A stretch of 8,636 nt of DNA from Firmicutes bacterium ZCTH02-B6. Lineage in GTDB: Bacteria; Bacillota; Limnochordia; Limnochordales; ZCTH02-B6. The position numbers and the translations under genes were made by a program. Below, piece after piece: positions 1 to 7,100 of this stretch; the stretch's first letter is position 1; the number at the start of each line of letters is the position of its first letter. The stretch spans positions 1 through 8,636 of the forward strand of contig LZRQ01000149.1 in NCBI GenBank assembly GCA_002159155.1, in the 5' to 3' direction. The notes under the pieces were generated by a model. That model did no database searches. It was not told where the DNA came from and saw nothing but the letters and a program-made list of their open reading frames with translations.

Positions 1-78
1 AAGCTCAAGGTGTATGCGGGACCGGAACACCCGCATGCGGCCCAGAAGCCTGAAGCGTTTCCGCTCTCCGTCGGGTAA
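1..78 (+). CDS. rplM: 50S ribosomal protein L13, C-terminal end (partial)
   Basis: The first 25 codons of the window read in frame 1 to a TAA at 76-78 and give the typical C-terminus of bacterial L13: KLKVYAGPEHPHAAQKPE followed by a short variable tail (AFPLSVG). The block VYAGPEHPH.AQKPE is highly conserved in L13. The gene start lies outside the window. L13 is a large-subunit protein that binds 23S rRNA early in assembly. The usual bacterial order rplM-rpsI is kept: rpsI begins 78 bases after this stop and is almost certainly co-transcribed. Identification rests on the conserved tail only, but that tail is diagnostic. Confidence 0.95.
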   Translation, partial: KLKVYAGPEHPHAAQKPEAFPLSVG

Positions 79-140
79 AGCGAGCTGAGGCTTCACGGCA
101 TTCGTACAGCCAGCGCCCGGATAAGGCTGGGCGCACGCGG

Positions 141-150
141 AAAGGAGGTG
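141..150 (+). promoter_or_regulatory. Strong Shine-Dalgarno site that fixes the rpsI start
   Basis: AAAGGAGGTG is close to a full complement of the 16S rRNA 3' end. It sits 8 bases before the TTG at 157, the normal spacing. The GTG at 148 that would otherwise open the frame lies inside this site and cannot use it. The ATG at 196 has no purine-rich site before it. The site therefore decides for a TTG start. Confidence 0.8.
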
Positions 151-156
151 CCCAGG

Positions 157-570
157 TTGTCCCGACCGGCACCCAGCATTGACTTTGCCGAGTACATGGC
201 CACGGGGCGCCGTAAGACGTCGGTAGCGCGTGTACGGCTTGTGCCCGGCAGTGGTCGCATTGTCGTCAATGACCGCGACGTCACGGAGTATTTCAGCCGG
301 CCTGTTTTGGAGATGGTGGTTCGCGAGCCGTTGCGCGTTACTGAGACGGAAGGCCGGTTTGACGTGTTTGCGAACATTACGGGCGGCGGCATGACCGGGC
401 AGGCGGGAGCGTTGCGCCATGGCATCGCCCGGGCCTTGCTGCTGGTGAACGATGAGTACCGCCGGCCCCTCAAGCAGGCGGGTCTGCTTACTCGCGATCC
501 CCGTATGAAGGAGCGCCGGAAGTACGGCCTGAAGAAGGCCCGCAAGGCGCCGCAGTTCTCCAAGCGGTAA
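157..570 (+). CDS. rpsI: 30S ribosomal protein S9
   Basis: This 137-residue protein is S9 (family uS9) of the small ribosomal subunit; the basic C-terminal tail of S9 reaches the P-site tRNA. Visible family marks are TGRRKTSVARVRL near the N-terminus, the Gly-rich GGGMTGQAGALRHGIARALL in the middle, and the conserved end LLTRDPRMKERRKYGLKKARKAPQFSKR, which finishes in the invariant SKR. Length is normal for bacteria (about 130). The TTG at 157 is chosen because of the strong ribosome site at 141-150. Starting at ATG 196 would remove the aromatic residues aligned with the Bacillus YYGTGRRK region. The stop is TAA at 568-570. It is the second gene of the rplM-rpsI pair, and a GC-rich hairpin follows directly. 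Nothing is unusual apart from the TTG start. Confidence 0.97.
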   Translation: MSRPAPSIDFAEYMATGRRKTSVARVRLVPGSGRIVVNDRDVTEYFSRPVLEMVVREPLRVTETEGRFDVFANITGGGMTGQAGALRHGIARALLLVNDEYRRPLKQAGLLTRDPRMKERRKYGLKKARKAPQFSKR

Positions 571-577
571 TGGATTC

Positions 578-619
578 CGGCGGGGCCCGGCGGCGCTATG
601 TGCGCCCTTGGGCCCGCCG
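578..619 (+). terminator. GC-rich hairpin after rpsI (terminator or attenuator candidate)
   Basis: The arms GGCGGGGCCC (579-588) and GGGCCCGCC (610-618) pair through nine base pairs with one bulged G, plus C578-G619. Inside them GGCGC (592-596) and GCGCC (602-606) form a second perfect 5-bp stem with loop TATGT. The whole forms an almost continuous hairpin just after the S9 stop. No T-run follows, so it is not a textbook intrinsic terminator. It may act as a weak terminator, an mRNA 3'-end stabiliser, or an attenuator that lowers expression of the downstream thioredoxin gene relative to the ribosomal genes. Confidence 0.45.
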
Positions 620-665
620 CTACGCCGTGTCGGCTGTAACGCTGCGGAAGCGAAGGAGAACCGGG

Positions 666-1142
666 ATGGCCACCAAAGGGAAAAAGGCGAAAGGCCCAAG
701 AGAGAGCGGCCGCGCCATAGCGACGCGCCGGACGTGGGTGCTTGGTGCCGGCGTGGCCTTGGTGTTGCTCGTTGCGGTTCTCTTTTTTCTTTTTGGCGGT
801 CGTGAGCCAGCCGAGGGCTACTATCGCCACGTAAGTCCCGGTGACGTGAGCCGGCTCGTTCAGAGCGGCGAGCCTGTCATCGTTTACTTTCATTCACCTA
901 CCTGACCGTTTTGCCGCCGTACTTCTCCGGTCCTGGAGAGGCTGAGTCACGAACTGGAGGTTCCCATCTACGTCGTCGATGTGAACCGGTACACGTCCGT
1001 GTGGCAACAGTACGACATCCGGGCCACGCCCACCGTCGTACGTTTTGAGGGTGGTCGAGAGCGCGTGCGCATCACGGGCGAGCAGCCCGAGACGGTGTGG
1101 CGGCGGCTGCTGGAGGACCAGCGGGCGCGGCTCGGCGGCTGA
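666..1142 (+). CDS. Membrane-anchored thioredoxin-like protein with in-frame TGA at the catalytic Cys (probable selenoprotein, UxxC)
   Basis: Read through the TGA at 903-905, this gene encodes 158 residues. The start is ATG 666, seven bases after AAGGAG (653-658). Residues 1-22 are rich in Lys/Arg and residues 23-44 form one hydrophobic helix. By the positive-inside rule the rest faces the outside of the inner membrane. Residues 53-158 are a thioredoxin fold: strand VIVYFHSPT (71-79), redox motif U80-P-F-C83, strand IYVVDV (101-106), and the cis-Pro motif ATPTVV with Pro122. Related membrane-anchored thioredoxins of Bacillota have Cys at position 80 (SPTCPxC). The frame after the TGA is open to a second TGA at 1140-1142, and its sequence is well conserved, with no frameshift. 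A SECIS-like hairpin follows the TGA. Such proteins carry out thiol-disulfide exchange; Sec would raise reactivity. The partner is unknown. Alternatives are a nonsense mutation (TGC to TGA) or a sequencing error. I consider Sec more likely because a random nonsense change would rarely hit exactly this codon and also have a fitting hairpin. Confidence 0.82.
903..941 (+). promoter_or_regulatory. Sec UGA codon and SECIS-like stem-loop inside the thioredoxin gene
   Basis: The TGA at 903-905 is followed by C (UGAC, as in Escherichia coli fdhF). Sixteen bases later a stem begins: CTTCTCC (922-928) pairs with GGAGAGG (935-941) over seven base pairs, one of them T-G. The loop is GGTCCT (929-934). Bacterial SECIS elements are short stem-loops within the coding region just after the UGA, with a G in the first two loop positions; the fdhF loop is GGUCU. 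Position, stem length and loop all fit recognition by the SelB elongation factor. The match was found by eye and no covariance model was run. Confidence 0.65.
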
Positions 1143-1167
1143 CAGGCAGGAAAGTGATTCCCGCCTG
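1143..1167 (+). terminator. Hairpin directly after the thioredoxin stop
   Basis: CAGGC (1143-1147) pairs with GCCTG (1163-1167) and GGAA (1149-1152) with TTCC (1158-1161). An A-C mismatch separates the two blocks and the loop is AGTGA. The stem starts on the base after the stop codon. No T-run follows, so it is at most a weak terminator. It could also simply protect the 3' end of the upstream message. Confidence 0.3.
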
Positions 1168-1195
1168 GACAATAGTGCCAAGCAAGGCGTACAGT
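1166..1195 (+). promoter_or_regulatory. Candidate sigma-A-type promoter for the MFS gene
   Basis: TGGACA (1166-1171, five of six to TTGACA) and TACAGT (1190-1195, four of six to TATAAT) are 18 bases apart. They lie in the 91-base gap before the transporter, so transcription would start near 1202, about 30 bases before its ATG. The match is modest and was found by eye. Confidence 0.3.
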
Positions 1196-1233
1196 GCCGA
1201 GCGTGGAACTTCCAAGGGCGGGGAGGGGCGGGC

Positions 1234-2580
1234 ATGGACCGTCCGCTTTCGTTGGGGTTGAGCCTGCGCTACGGCGCCGGCTACGCGGGCATCGCCATTG
1301 TGACTCAAACGGTGCTCGTGTGGCTGGCGTATTTTTATGCACCGCCGGCCGAGGCGGGTCTGCCGGCGCTTTTACCTATCGCGTGGGTCGGCACGGCCAT
1401 GCTCGTTGGCCGCGTCGTGGACGCCGTTTCAGACCCTTTAGTCGCCGCCTGGAGCGATGCCACCCGGAGCCGGCTGGGTAGGCGTCGCCCTTTCATGCTG
1501 CTGGGCGCGCTGCCCCTGGCCGTCAGCTTTATGCTCCTGTGGTGGCCTCCCGCAGGCTGGGAAGCCGGGACGCTGGCGGCCTATCTTGGGATCATGGTAT
1601 CCCTGTTCCTGCTGTTTTTCACCGTCTATACCGCGCCGTACCTAGCTTTGCTGCCTGAGTTGGGCCGGACGCGACCGGAACGGGTCGCACTCGCCACGTG
1701 GCAGGCAGTCTTTCAGATCTTCGGACTTGCGATCGCCATGGTCGGCTCGGGGTTTATCGTCGAACAGTTCGGGTTCGGCGGCATGGGCGTGGCGTTGGGC
1801 GCGCTGGCGCTCCTGACCTTCCTCATTACGGCATTAGGCGTGCGTGAAACGCCCGGCGACATTCACACGCCTGCGCCGGGCGTGAGCGAATCGGTCGTGT
1901 TGACGCTGCGCAATCGGCCGTACCTGCACTATGTGTTTAGCCACGTACTCTTTTGGATCGGCTTCAACGCCGTTGTGGTCGCCGCGCCTTACTTCGTCAC
2001 CGTCATGATGGGCGGCGCGGAAGCGGACGCGTCGGTCGCCCTCGCCCTCACCTTTGCCGTGGCTGTGGCGTGTTTTCCGTTCATCGGGCGCGTGTCCAGC
2101 CGGTGGGGATTGAAGTGGACCATGAACGTGTGCATGTTGGCGCTGGCCATCGCGCTGCTCCTGTGGGGCCTGGTCGGCCGCTGGCCTGTACCCCTCGGTA
2201 CTTTTGCCCAAGGGCTCGTGGTGTTTGCGGTGGCCGGGCTCGGGGTCGCGGGGCTCTTTGTGTTGCCCAATGCGATGGTCGCCGAGGTCGCCGACTACGA
2301 CGAGCGGCTGCACGGGATGCGCCGGGAGGCCATGTTTTTTGGCGTTCAAGGCTTCCTGGTCAAGACAGCGATGGGCCTCTCGTCGTTTGGCACCACTTGG
2401 CTGTTGGAAACGTGTGGATATACGGGCGAACGAGCGGAGGGGCTTGTGCTGATCGGCCCGCTGGCCGCGGCATTCGTCTTGGCGGGCATGGCCGTGCTGG
2501 CGGGCTACAGGGAAGACGTGGTGCGCGGTGACACCAGGGGGGCTTCTCAGACGAGGCCGCCGGCGTCCTCGAGGATCTGA
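1234..2580 (+). CDS. MFS transporter, GPH (MelB/YicJ-type) sugar:cation symporter family
   Basis: This 448-residue protein has about 12 hydrophobic segments, the size and layout of the glycoside-pentoside-hexuronide:cation symporters. The family signature is clear: RVVDAVSDPLVAAWSDATRS around residues 60-79, followed by RLGRRRPFML. Asp63 and Asp67 are four residues apart like the cation-site Asp55 and Asp59 of MelB. In the second half LPNAMVAEVADYDE (344-357) and REAMFFGVQGFLVKTAM (364-380) match the conserved GPH region, with Lys377 where MelB has its essential Lys. The expected role is uptake of a glycoside or sugar acid with Na+ or H+ across the inner membrane; the substrate cannot be read from sequence. 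ATG 1234 is chosen because GGGAGG (1221-1226) precedes it by seven bases and the conserved N-terminal helix starts soon after. No sugar enzyme lies next to it. The last 34 bases overlap the convergent gene on the other strand. Confidence 0.85.
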   Translation: MDRPLSLGLSLRYGAGYAGIAIVTQTVLVWLAYFYAPPAEAGLPALLPIAWVGTAMLVGRVVDAVSDPLVAAWSDATRSRLGRRRPFMLLGALPLAVSFMLLWWPPAGWEAGTLAAYLGIMVSLFLLFFTVYTAPYLALLPELGRTRPERVALATWQAVFQIFGLAIAMVGSGFIVEQFGFGGMGVALGALALLTFLITALGVRETPGDIHTPAPGVSESVVLTLRNRPYLHYVFSHVLFWIGFNAVVVAAPYFVTVMMGGAEADASVALALTFAVAVACFPFIGRVSSRWGLKWTMNVCMLALAIALLLWGLVGRWPVPLGTFAQGLVVFAVAGLGVAGLFVLPNAMVAEVADYDERLHGMRREAMFFGVQGFLVKTAMGLSSFGTTWLLETCGYTGERAEGLVLIGPLAAAFVLAGMAVLAGYREDVVRGDTRGASQTRPPASSRI

Positions 2581-2921
2581 ACGGCTCGGTTGACTTGGTC
2601 CTCGGTGGTGACGACGGTGACAATCCAGTGGGGGCGCTCGGCTTCGCCACGGTTGGCCGTCGTGTGAGCCAGTCCAGATGCGTCCGGGTCTGCTGCCGCA
2701 AGCGGCCCGCCGCCCATGTCGCCTGCCGCACCCGTAAGCTCGGCGAGGCCATCGAACCGTCCCGTCAACGGGTTGTACAAGGTATCTGCTCCCGCGTGGC
2801 CCGGGTCAATACGGTCCACCTGCACCGTGTCAAACCCGGCCCGCCGAAGATCGGCCTTGGCCCGTTCCGCCTGCTCGCGGTGGACGAAGTAGCCGAGGAT
2901 GCTGCGGCCAAATAACTCCAA
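2547..2921 (-). CDS. Small conserved-looking hypothetical protein (possibly related to general stress 17M/YflT-type domains)
   Basis: The 124-residue product starts at a TTG (2921-2919) ten bases after a good AGGAGG site and ends with TGA. I cannot name it with certainty. It has two short beta-alpha-beta-like ends: SILGYFVHREQAERAKADLRRAGF with VQVDRI after it (residues 7-37), and WIVTVVTTEDQVNRAVQILEDAGG (98-122). They are joined by a Gly/Ala/Asp-rich middle containing LYNPLTGRFDGLAELT (48-63). The N-terminal pattern, a strand, then a helix starting at a D/H-REQAE-like turn, then an LRRAGF strand, recalls small stress-related proteins of Bacillota (general stress protein 17M / YflT domain). 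No signal peptide or membrane segment is seen, so it is probably cytoplasmic. It overlaps the 3' end of the MFS gene tail to tail by 34 bases. Confidence 0.65.
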   Translation of the reverse strand: MELFGRSILGYFVHREQAERAKADLRRAGFDTVQVDRIDPGHAGADTLYNPLTGRFDGLAELTGAAGDMGGGPLAAADPDASGLAHTTANRGEAERPHWIVTVVTTEDQVNRAVQILEDAGGLV

Positions 2922-3059
2922 AGAGAGACTCCCTCCTAACGCCAGACAGGCGGCTTGACGGCCCTAGGTGCAGTTTGCGGTGGCGGCGTCACTGCGTTGC
3001 AGAGACCTGGCGCCACGACAAAGGATTTCCCGCCGAATCACGGTCCATACGGGCGCGTT

Positions 3060-3089
3060 GCGGGGCACGGCCAGATAGCCGTGCCCCGC
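3060..3089 (-). terminator. Perfect 12-bp hairpin downstream of the RND gene
   Basis: GCGGGGCACGGC (3060-3071) and GCCGTGCCCCGC (3078-3089) are exact inverted repeats around the six-base loop CAGATA. The hairpin lies 23 bases after the RND stop on the minus strand, where a terminator for the LolA-like/RND operon is expected. The T-run that normally follows is absent on both strands. The rest of the 191-base gap 2922-3112 shows only the ribosome site of the small gene and no other gene I can support. Confidence 0.55.
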
Positions 3090-3112
3090 CGGTGGCAGTG
3101 GTAAATCCGCTC

Positions 3113-4123
3113 TCAGAAGGCGATGGTGACGCCGAGGGCCAGAGGTGAGGGCGCTTGGGGAGAGCCGACCCGCAATTGCCACCGCCACCCGCCGCCGTGG
3201 GGCTCGCCCTGCAGGAACAGGGCGGGCAAGAGACCGCCGTCCGCCGCACCGACATCGACCCCTGCTGTGAAAGCCTGCTCGTCGGTGAGCAACTCGTAGC
3301 TGAGCGACAGCCCGGGCTGGTCACGGAGGGCGGTGGCGGAGACGGCCGCGAGCGCGAACTGGGAGTAGGGACTGGGGCGGAAACGGTAGCCCGCGCCAAA
3401 GACTGGTTGCCAACCATCGCCACTCCAGCGGATACCCAGTTTACCCAGTAACCAGCCGGAACCGGCCCGCACTTCGGCACCGCCCGCGAGGACGGCGGCC
3501 CCGGGGTCATCTTCCGGCATGCGCTTCCGGGACCAGTGAAATTCGCGGATGAGGTTGAGTTCCCGGTGGGGCTGCTGACGCAGCTCAGCAAAGACGTGCC
3601 AGCGTCCAAGGCCGCCGGCCGCCAACTCCACTAGCCGGGGCGGATCCCAAGGCAGAACGGGGAATTTCGGCGTAACGGCATCCAGCAAGACGGTGCCGGT
3701 GATGTTGCCAAGGACTCCTTCGCCGCGTAGGGCAAACGCTGAGCGGACGGGGTCTGCCCCCTCCTTGCGCAGCGTGAGCCGGCCGTTGAGCTCATAGTAA
3801 CCGAAAAAGGAGACGGGCTGGAACCATTGTCCTCCTGCATCGAGGCTGAGGAGACGCGGTTGGGCGTCGGCACCAGCGGCCGCTTGCAAGTCCAACTGCC
3901 AGCGCCAATCGCCGCGGCGGGCTTCCCACGCAGTACCGAGGAGATACGACGGACCAGCGGTTGCTTCGTCGTAGCCGATACCCGCTACCCAGCGCAATCC
4001 CGACGCGTCCGTTTGGGCTTGGGCAGGTGCAGTGGCTGCCAAGACGCCGCCCAAGACGATGCACAACGCCGCGGCTGCGCCTTTCGCTGGCCGGCTTCGC
4101 CGGTCCCTGCGCCCCTCCCTCAC
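3113..4123 (-). other. Signal-peptide-plus-beta-barrel-like extension of the RND gene
   Basis: From the GTG codon at 4123-4121 (Val1022) the sequence reads like the start of a secreted protein: a charged REGRRDRRSRPAK, a hydrophobic core (AAAALCIVLGGVLAA) and an AQA-Q signal-peptidase-like site at residues 1055-1058. The rest has about 12-14 amphipathic strands, for example WRWQLDLQ, FFGYYELNGRLTLR, WLLGKLGIRWSG, FGAGYRFR and WRWQLRVG, and ends in GVTIAF. A final Phe with alternating hydrophobic residues is the usual C-terminal signal of outer-membrane barrels. Internal initiation at the GTG is possible, but no ribosome site precedes it. The CGA at Arg1030 is one transition from TGA. No family name can be given by eye. 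Confidence 0.6.
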
Positions 4124-7100
4124 GAGGCACAACGCGGGAATGATAAACAGGGTAAGCAAAGTGGCCGTCGTCAGTCCGCCGATGACGCCCACTGCCAGCG
4201 GCACCTGAAACTCGGTACCTTCCCCGCGGCTGAGCGCCATGGGCAGCATGCCCGCGATGGTGGTCACGGCCGTCATGAGCACGGGTCGCAGGCGGCTCGT
4301 GGCCGCGTCGAGGGCCGCTGTGTGGGCGTCCATGCCCTGGCGGCGCAACTGGAGGAAGCGGTCCACCAGGACGATGCCGTTGTTAACCGCGACGCCCCCC
4401 AGCATGATGAGGCCGATAAGGGAGGCGATACCGAGCTTTTGGCCGGTGAGCCAAAGGGCCCAGACGGCCCCTATCCCCGCCAGCGGCACGGTGAACATGA
4501 TAATCAGGGGGTGGCGCCATGACTCAAATTGGGCCGCCATCACCACGTATACCAGCGCCAGCGACCACAAGAGCACTCGCCCGAGATCGGATAGGAATTC
4601 GGTGATCAGCTGCCGGATGCCCGCCATGCGAATTTCGTACCCCGCTGGAAGCTTCATGGACGCGATCGCTTCGTCGACCGCGGCCAAGGTGGCCCCCAAG
4701 TCACCGCCCGCCGATCGCACCTGCACTTCCAGTGCCCGCATGCCGTCGATACGGCGGATGGCCTGCGGGGCCGTACCTCTCTCCACGTTAACCACGTTGG
4801 TCAAGCGGACGGCGGACGGCTCCGCCGCCGAAACGACCACCGGCGAAGTGATGGGGTAGTCGAGCAGTCGGGACAGATCAGCCGTCTCGCTGGGATGGGG
4901 CCTCAACACGACGGGGATGGTGCGCCCGTTCTCCCGCACTTGGGTCACCTCGACGCCCGTCAGAGCGTTGCGCACCGCGAGACTGATCTGGGCGGTGGTC
5001 AGGCCGCCGATCAGTGCGCGGGACTGGTTCACCGCGAGGAAAAGCTCAGGCTGAGGAGCGGACAGGGGGATATGCACATCACCCACCGCGGGATAGGCGT
5101 TGAGCCGGTCGCGGAGGTCTGCAGCCAGCTGTTGCAGCGTGTCGAGGTCCGGCCCCCTCAGCTGCAGCACGATGGCGCTAGAAAACACGCTGCTGGTCGA
5201 GCTCCACTCATCGCTCACCGCCAACCGTGTGACCGGCAAATCCTCGAGGGTTTGTCGGATCTCGGCCATGATGGCCGGTAGCTGGTCAGGACCTGCCGGC
5301 GTGCGCAAAAACGCGATGAGCTGGATCGTGTTGGGCCCGTAGTTGCCCAGGAGGGAAATGACATCCTCCTGCCGCTGCTCGCCGACTTGCGCTGCTACCC
5401 GTTCGATGCCGTCAAGAGCTCGCAGTCGCTCCTCAGCCCGACGAGCCACGGCGTCGGTTTCGGCCAACGTTGTGCCGGGAGGTGTTTCCATCGTGACATA
5501 CAGGGACCGCTTGTAGGACTGCGGGAGGAACTCGGTGTCCAACCGCGGCAGGATGGCCACCGTCCCTACGGCCAGTGTCGCCGCGAGGCCCAATAACAGC
5601 CCCGGTCGTCGCAGCGCCCGCTCGAGGAGAGGCACGTAAAGGCGGGCGACGGGGCCGCGGTCCCAGGCAGGAGCACGGGACGGAAGGCCAGAGCGGAAAA
5701 GCCGAGCGGTCAGGCTGGGGACAACCGTCAGGGCGACCAGCAGCGAGGCGCCCAAGGCGAGGGAGACGGTGATGCCCAGCTCCTTGAAAAGCTGCCCGGC
5801 AAAGGTGTCCATGAGCGTCGCCGGCAGGAAAACGGCAACGGTCGTCATGGTAGCGGCCGCGATCGCGGCCGTCATCTCCTGTCCGCCGGCGATGCTGGCC
5901 GTTTCGGGGTCTTCCCCTGCGGTGCGGCGCCGGAAGATATTCTCCAGCACGATGATGGCGTTGTCCACCACCATCCCTGTGGCGAGGGCGAGCCCGCCCA
6001 AGGTCATCAGGTTGAGATTCATGCGCAGGACGTACATCGCAGCCAACGTCAAAAGCACCGAGAGGGGGATGGCCCACGCCACCACAATCGTTGCGCGCCA
6101 GGCGCGCAGAAACAGAAACAGGACCACGACCACGGCCGCGGCACCTATCAGGCCAAAGACCACCAGGCTTTCCAGCGACCGCCGGATGGGGAGCGACTGG
6201 TCGATGATCACGGACAGACTGACGCCCGGCAGTAAGTCTTCGAGTTCCTGCAGCGCGGCTTTTACGCCGTCAGCCACCGCTACGGTGTTGGCGCCCGACG
6301 ACTTGAGAACCTGAAGGAGGACGGTGGGCCGTCCGTCCATGCGGGCGTAGCCCGTCGCCGGTTTCACGCCTTCCACCACCTGGGCCACGTCCTTGACGTG
6401 CAGCAAAGGCGGCCATAGGGCAGCTAGGCCCTCCACCGGAAGGCGGCTTTCGCCGATGACCAGGTCGCGAATTTGCTGGACACTGGTAAAATGGCTGCCG
6501 ACGCGGGTCTGGTAGCGGACGCCTTCGTGCTCGACCACGCCCGCAGGCACCGTGGCGTTTTGCAGCTGCAAGAACTGCTGCAGGTGGGCGGGCGTCAAGT
6601 TGTGGGCCCGGAGCTTGGCGCTGTCGTACAGCACCTGAATCTCCCGTTCGACGCCGCCCAACACCGCGACTTGTGCGACGCCCGGCACCCGCTCCAGGCG
6701 CGGGCGCACGACCCCCAATGCCAGGTCCGTTGTTTCAAGCAGGTCGCCTGAGGTCGAGACGCCGATAAGGAGCGTGGGAAACTGGTTGGGATCCAGGCGC
6801 AAAACGACGGGTGTCTGGACCCCGCCGGGAAGCGTCAGGGCCAGAAGACCGAGCCGGGCCCGCACTTCCGCGATGGTTTCGTCCAACGGCGTGTCCCAGC
6901 CGAACTCGGCGAAGACTAGAGAGACGTTTTCCATGCTGACGGAATCAATGCGGCGCAGGCCGCTGGCTGTGGCCAAGACGCCTTCGACGGCATGCGTTAC
7001 TTCCGCCTCTACCGTCTGCGGGTCTGCGTTGGGGTAGATGGTTGCAACGGTGATGTAGGGCAAGTTCAGCTCCGGGTACAGATCGAGGCCGAGGCCGGCA

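Noticed and set aside
113..134. Small hairpin GCGCCC/GGGCGC between rplM and rpsI
   Set aside because: It has only six pairs with a ten-base loop, and an alternative pairing overlaps it. In GC-rich DNA this is expected by chance, and no regulatory motif goes with it.
93..893. Long minus-strand open frame of 266 codons opposite rpsI and the thioredoxin gene
   Set aside because: It is antisense to a certain ribosomal gene, has low-complexity Arg/Pro/Ser-rich composition, and is what GC-rich codon bias produces by chance.
570..905. Reading 570-905 as a complete short gene beginning at the ATG that overlaps the rpsI stop
   Set aside because: The ATG at 570 has no ribosome site and adds 32 unrelated residues. 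The ATG at 666 has AAGGAG at the right distance and a normal membrane-anchor N-terminus. The end at 905 falls inside the redox motif, so the gene continues.
903..905. TGA as a reassigned sense codon (Trp or Gly code)
   Set aside because: TGA is the normal final stop of the MFS, RND, LolA-like, small hypothetical and thioredoxin genes in this window, so a genome-wide code change is not supported.
895..920. Frameshift in the thioredoxin gene
   Set aside because: The same frame carries the fold before and after the TGA, so no base insertion or deletion is needed; only one codon is in question.
3827..6314. Several plus-strand open frames of 60-230 codons across the RND gene
   Set aside because: They lie opposite the strongly conserved RND frame and show Arg/Ala/Ser-rich chance composition with no recognisable domains.
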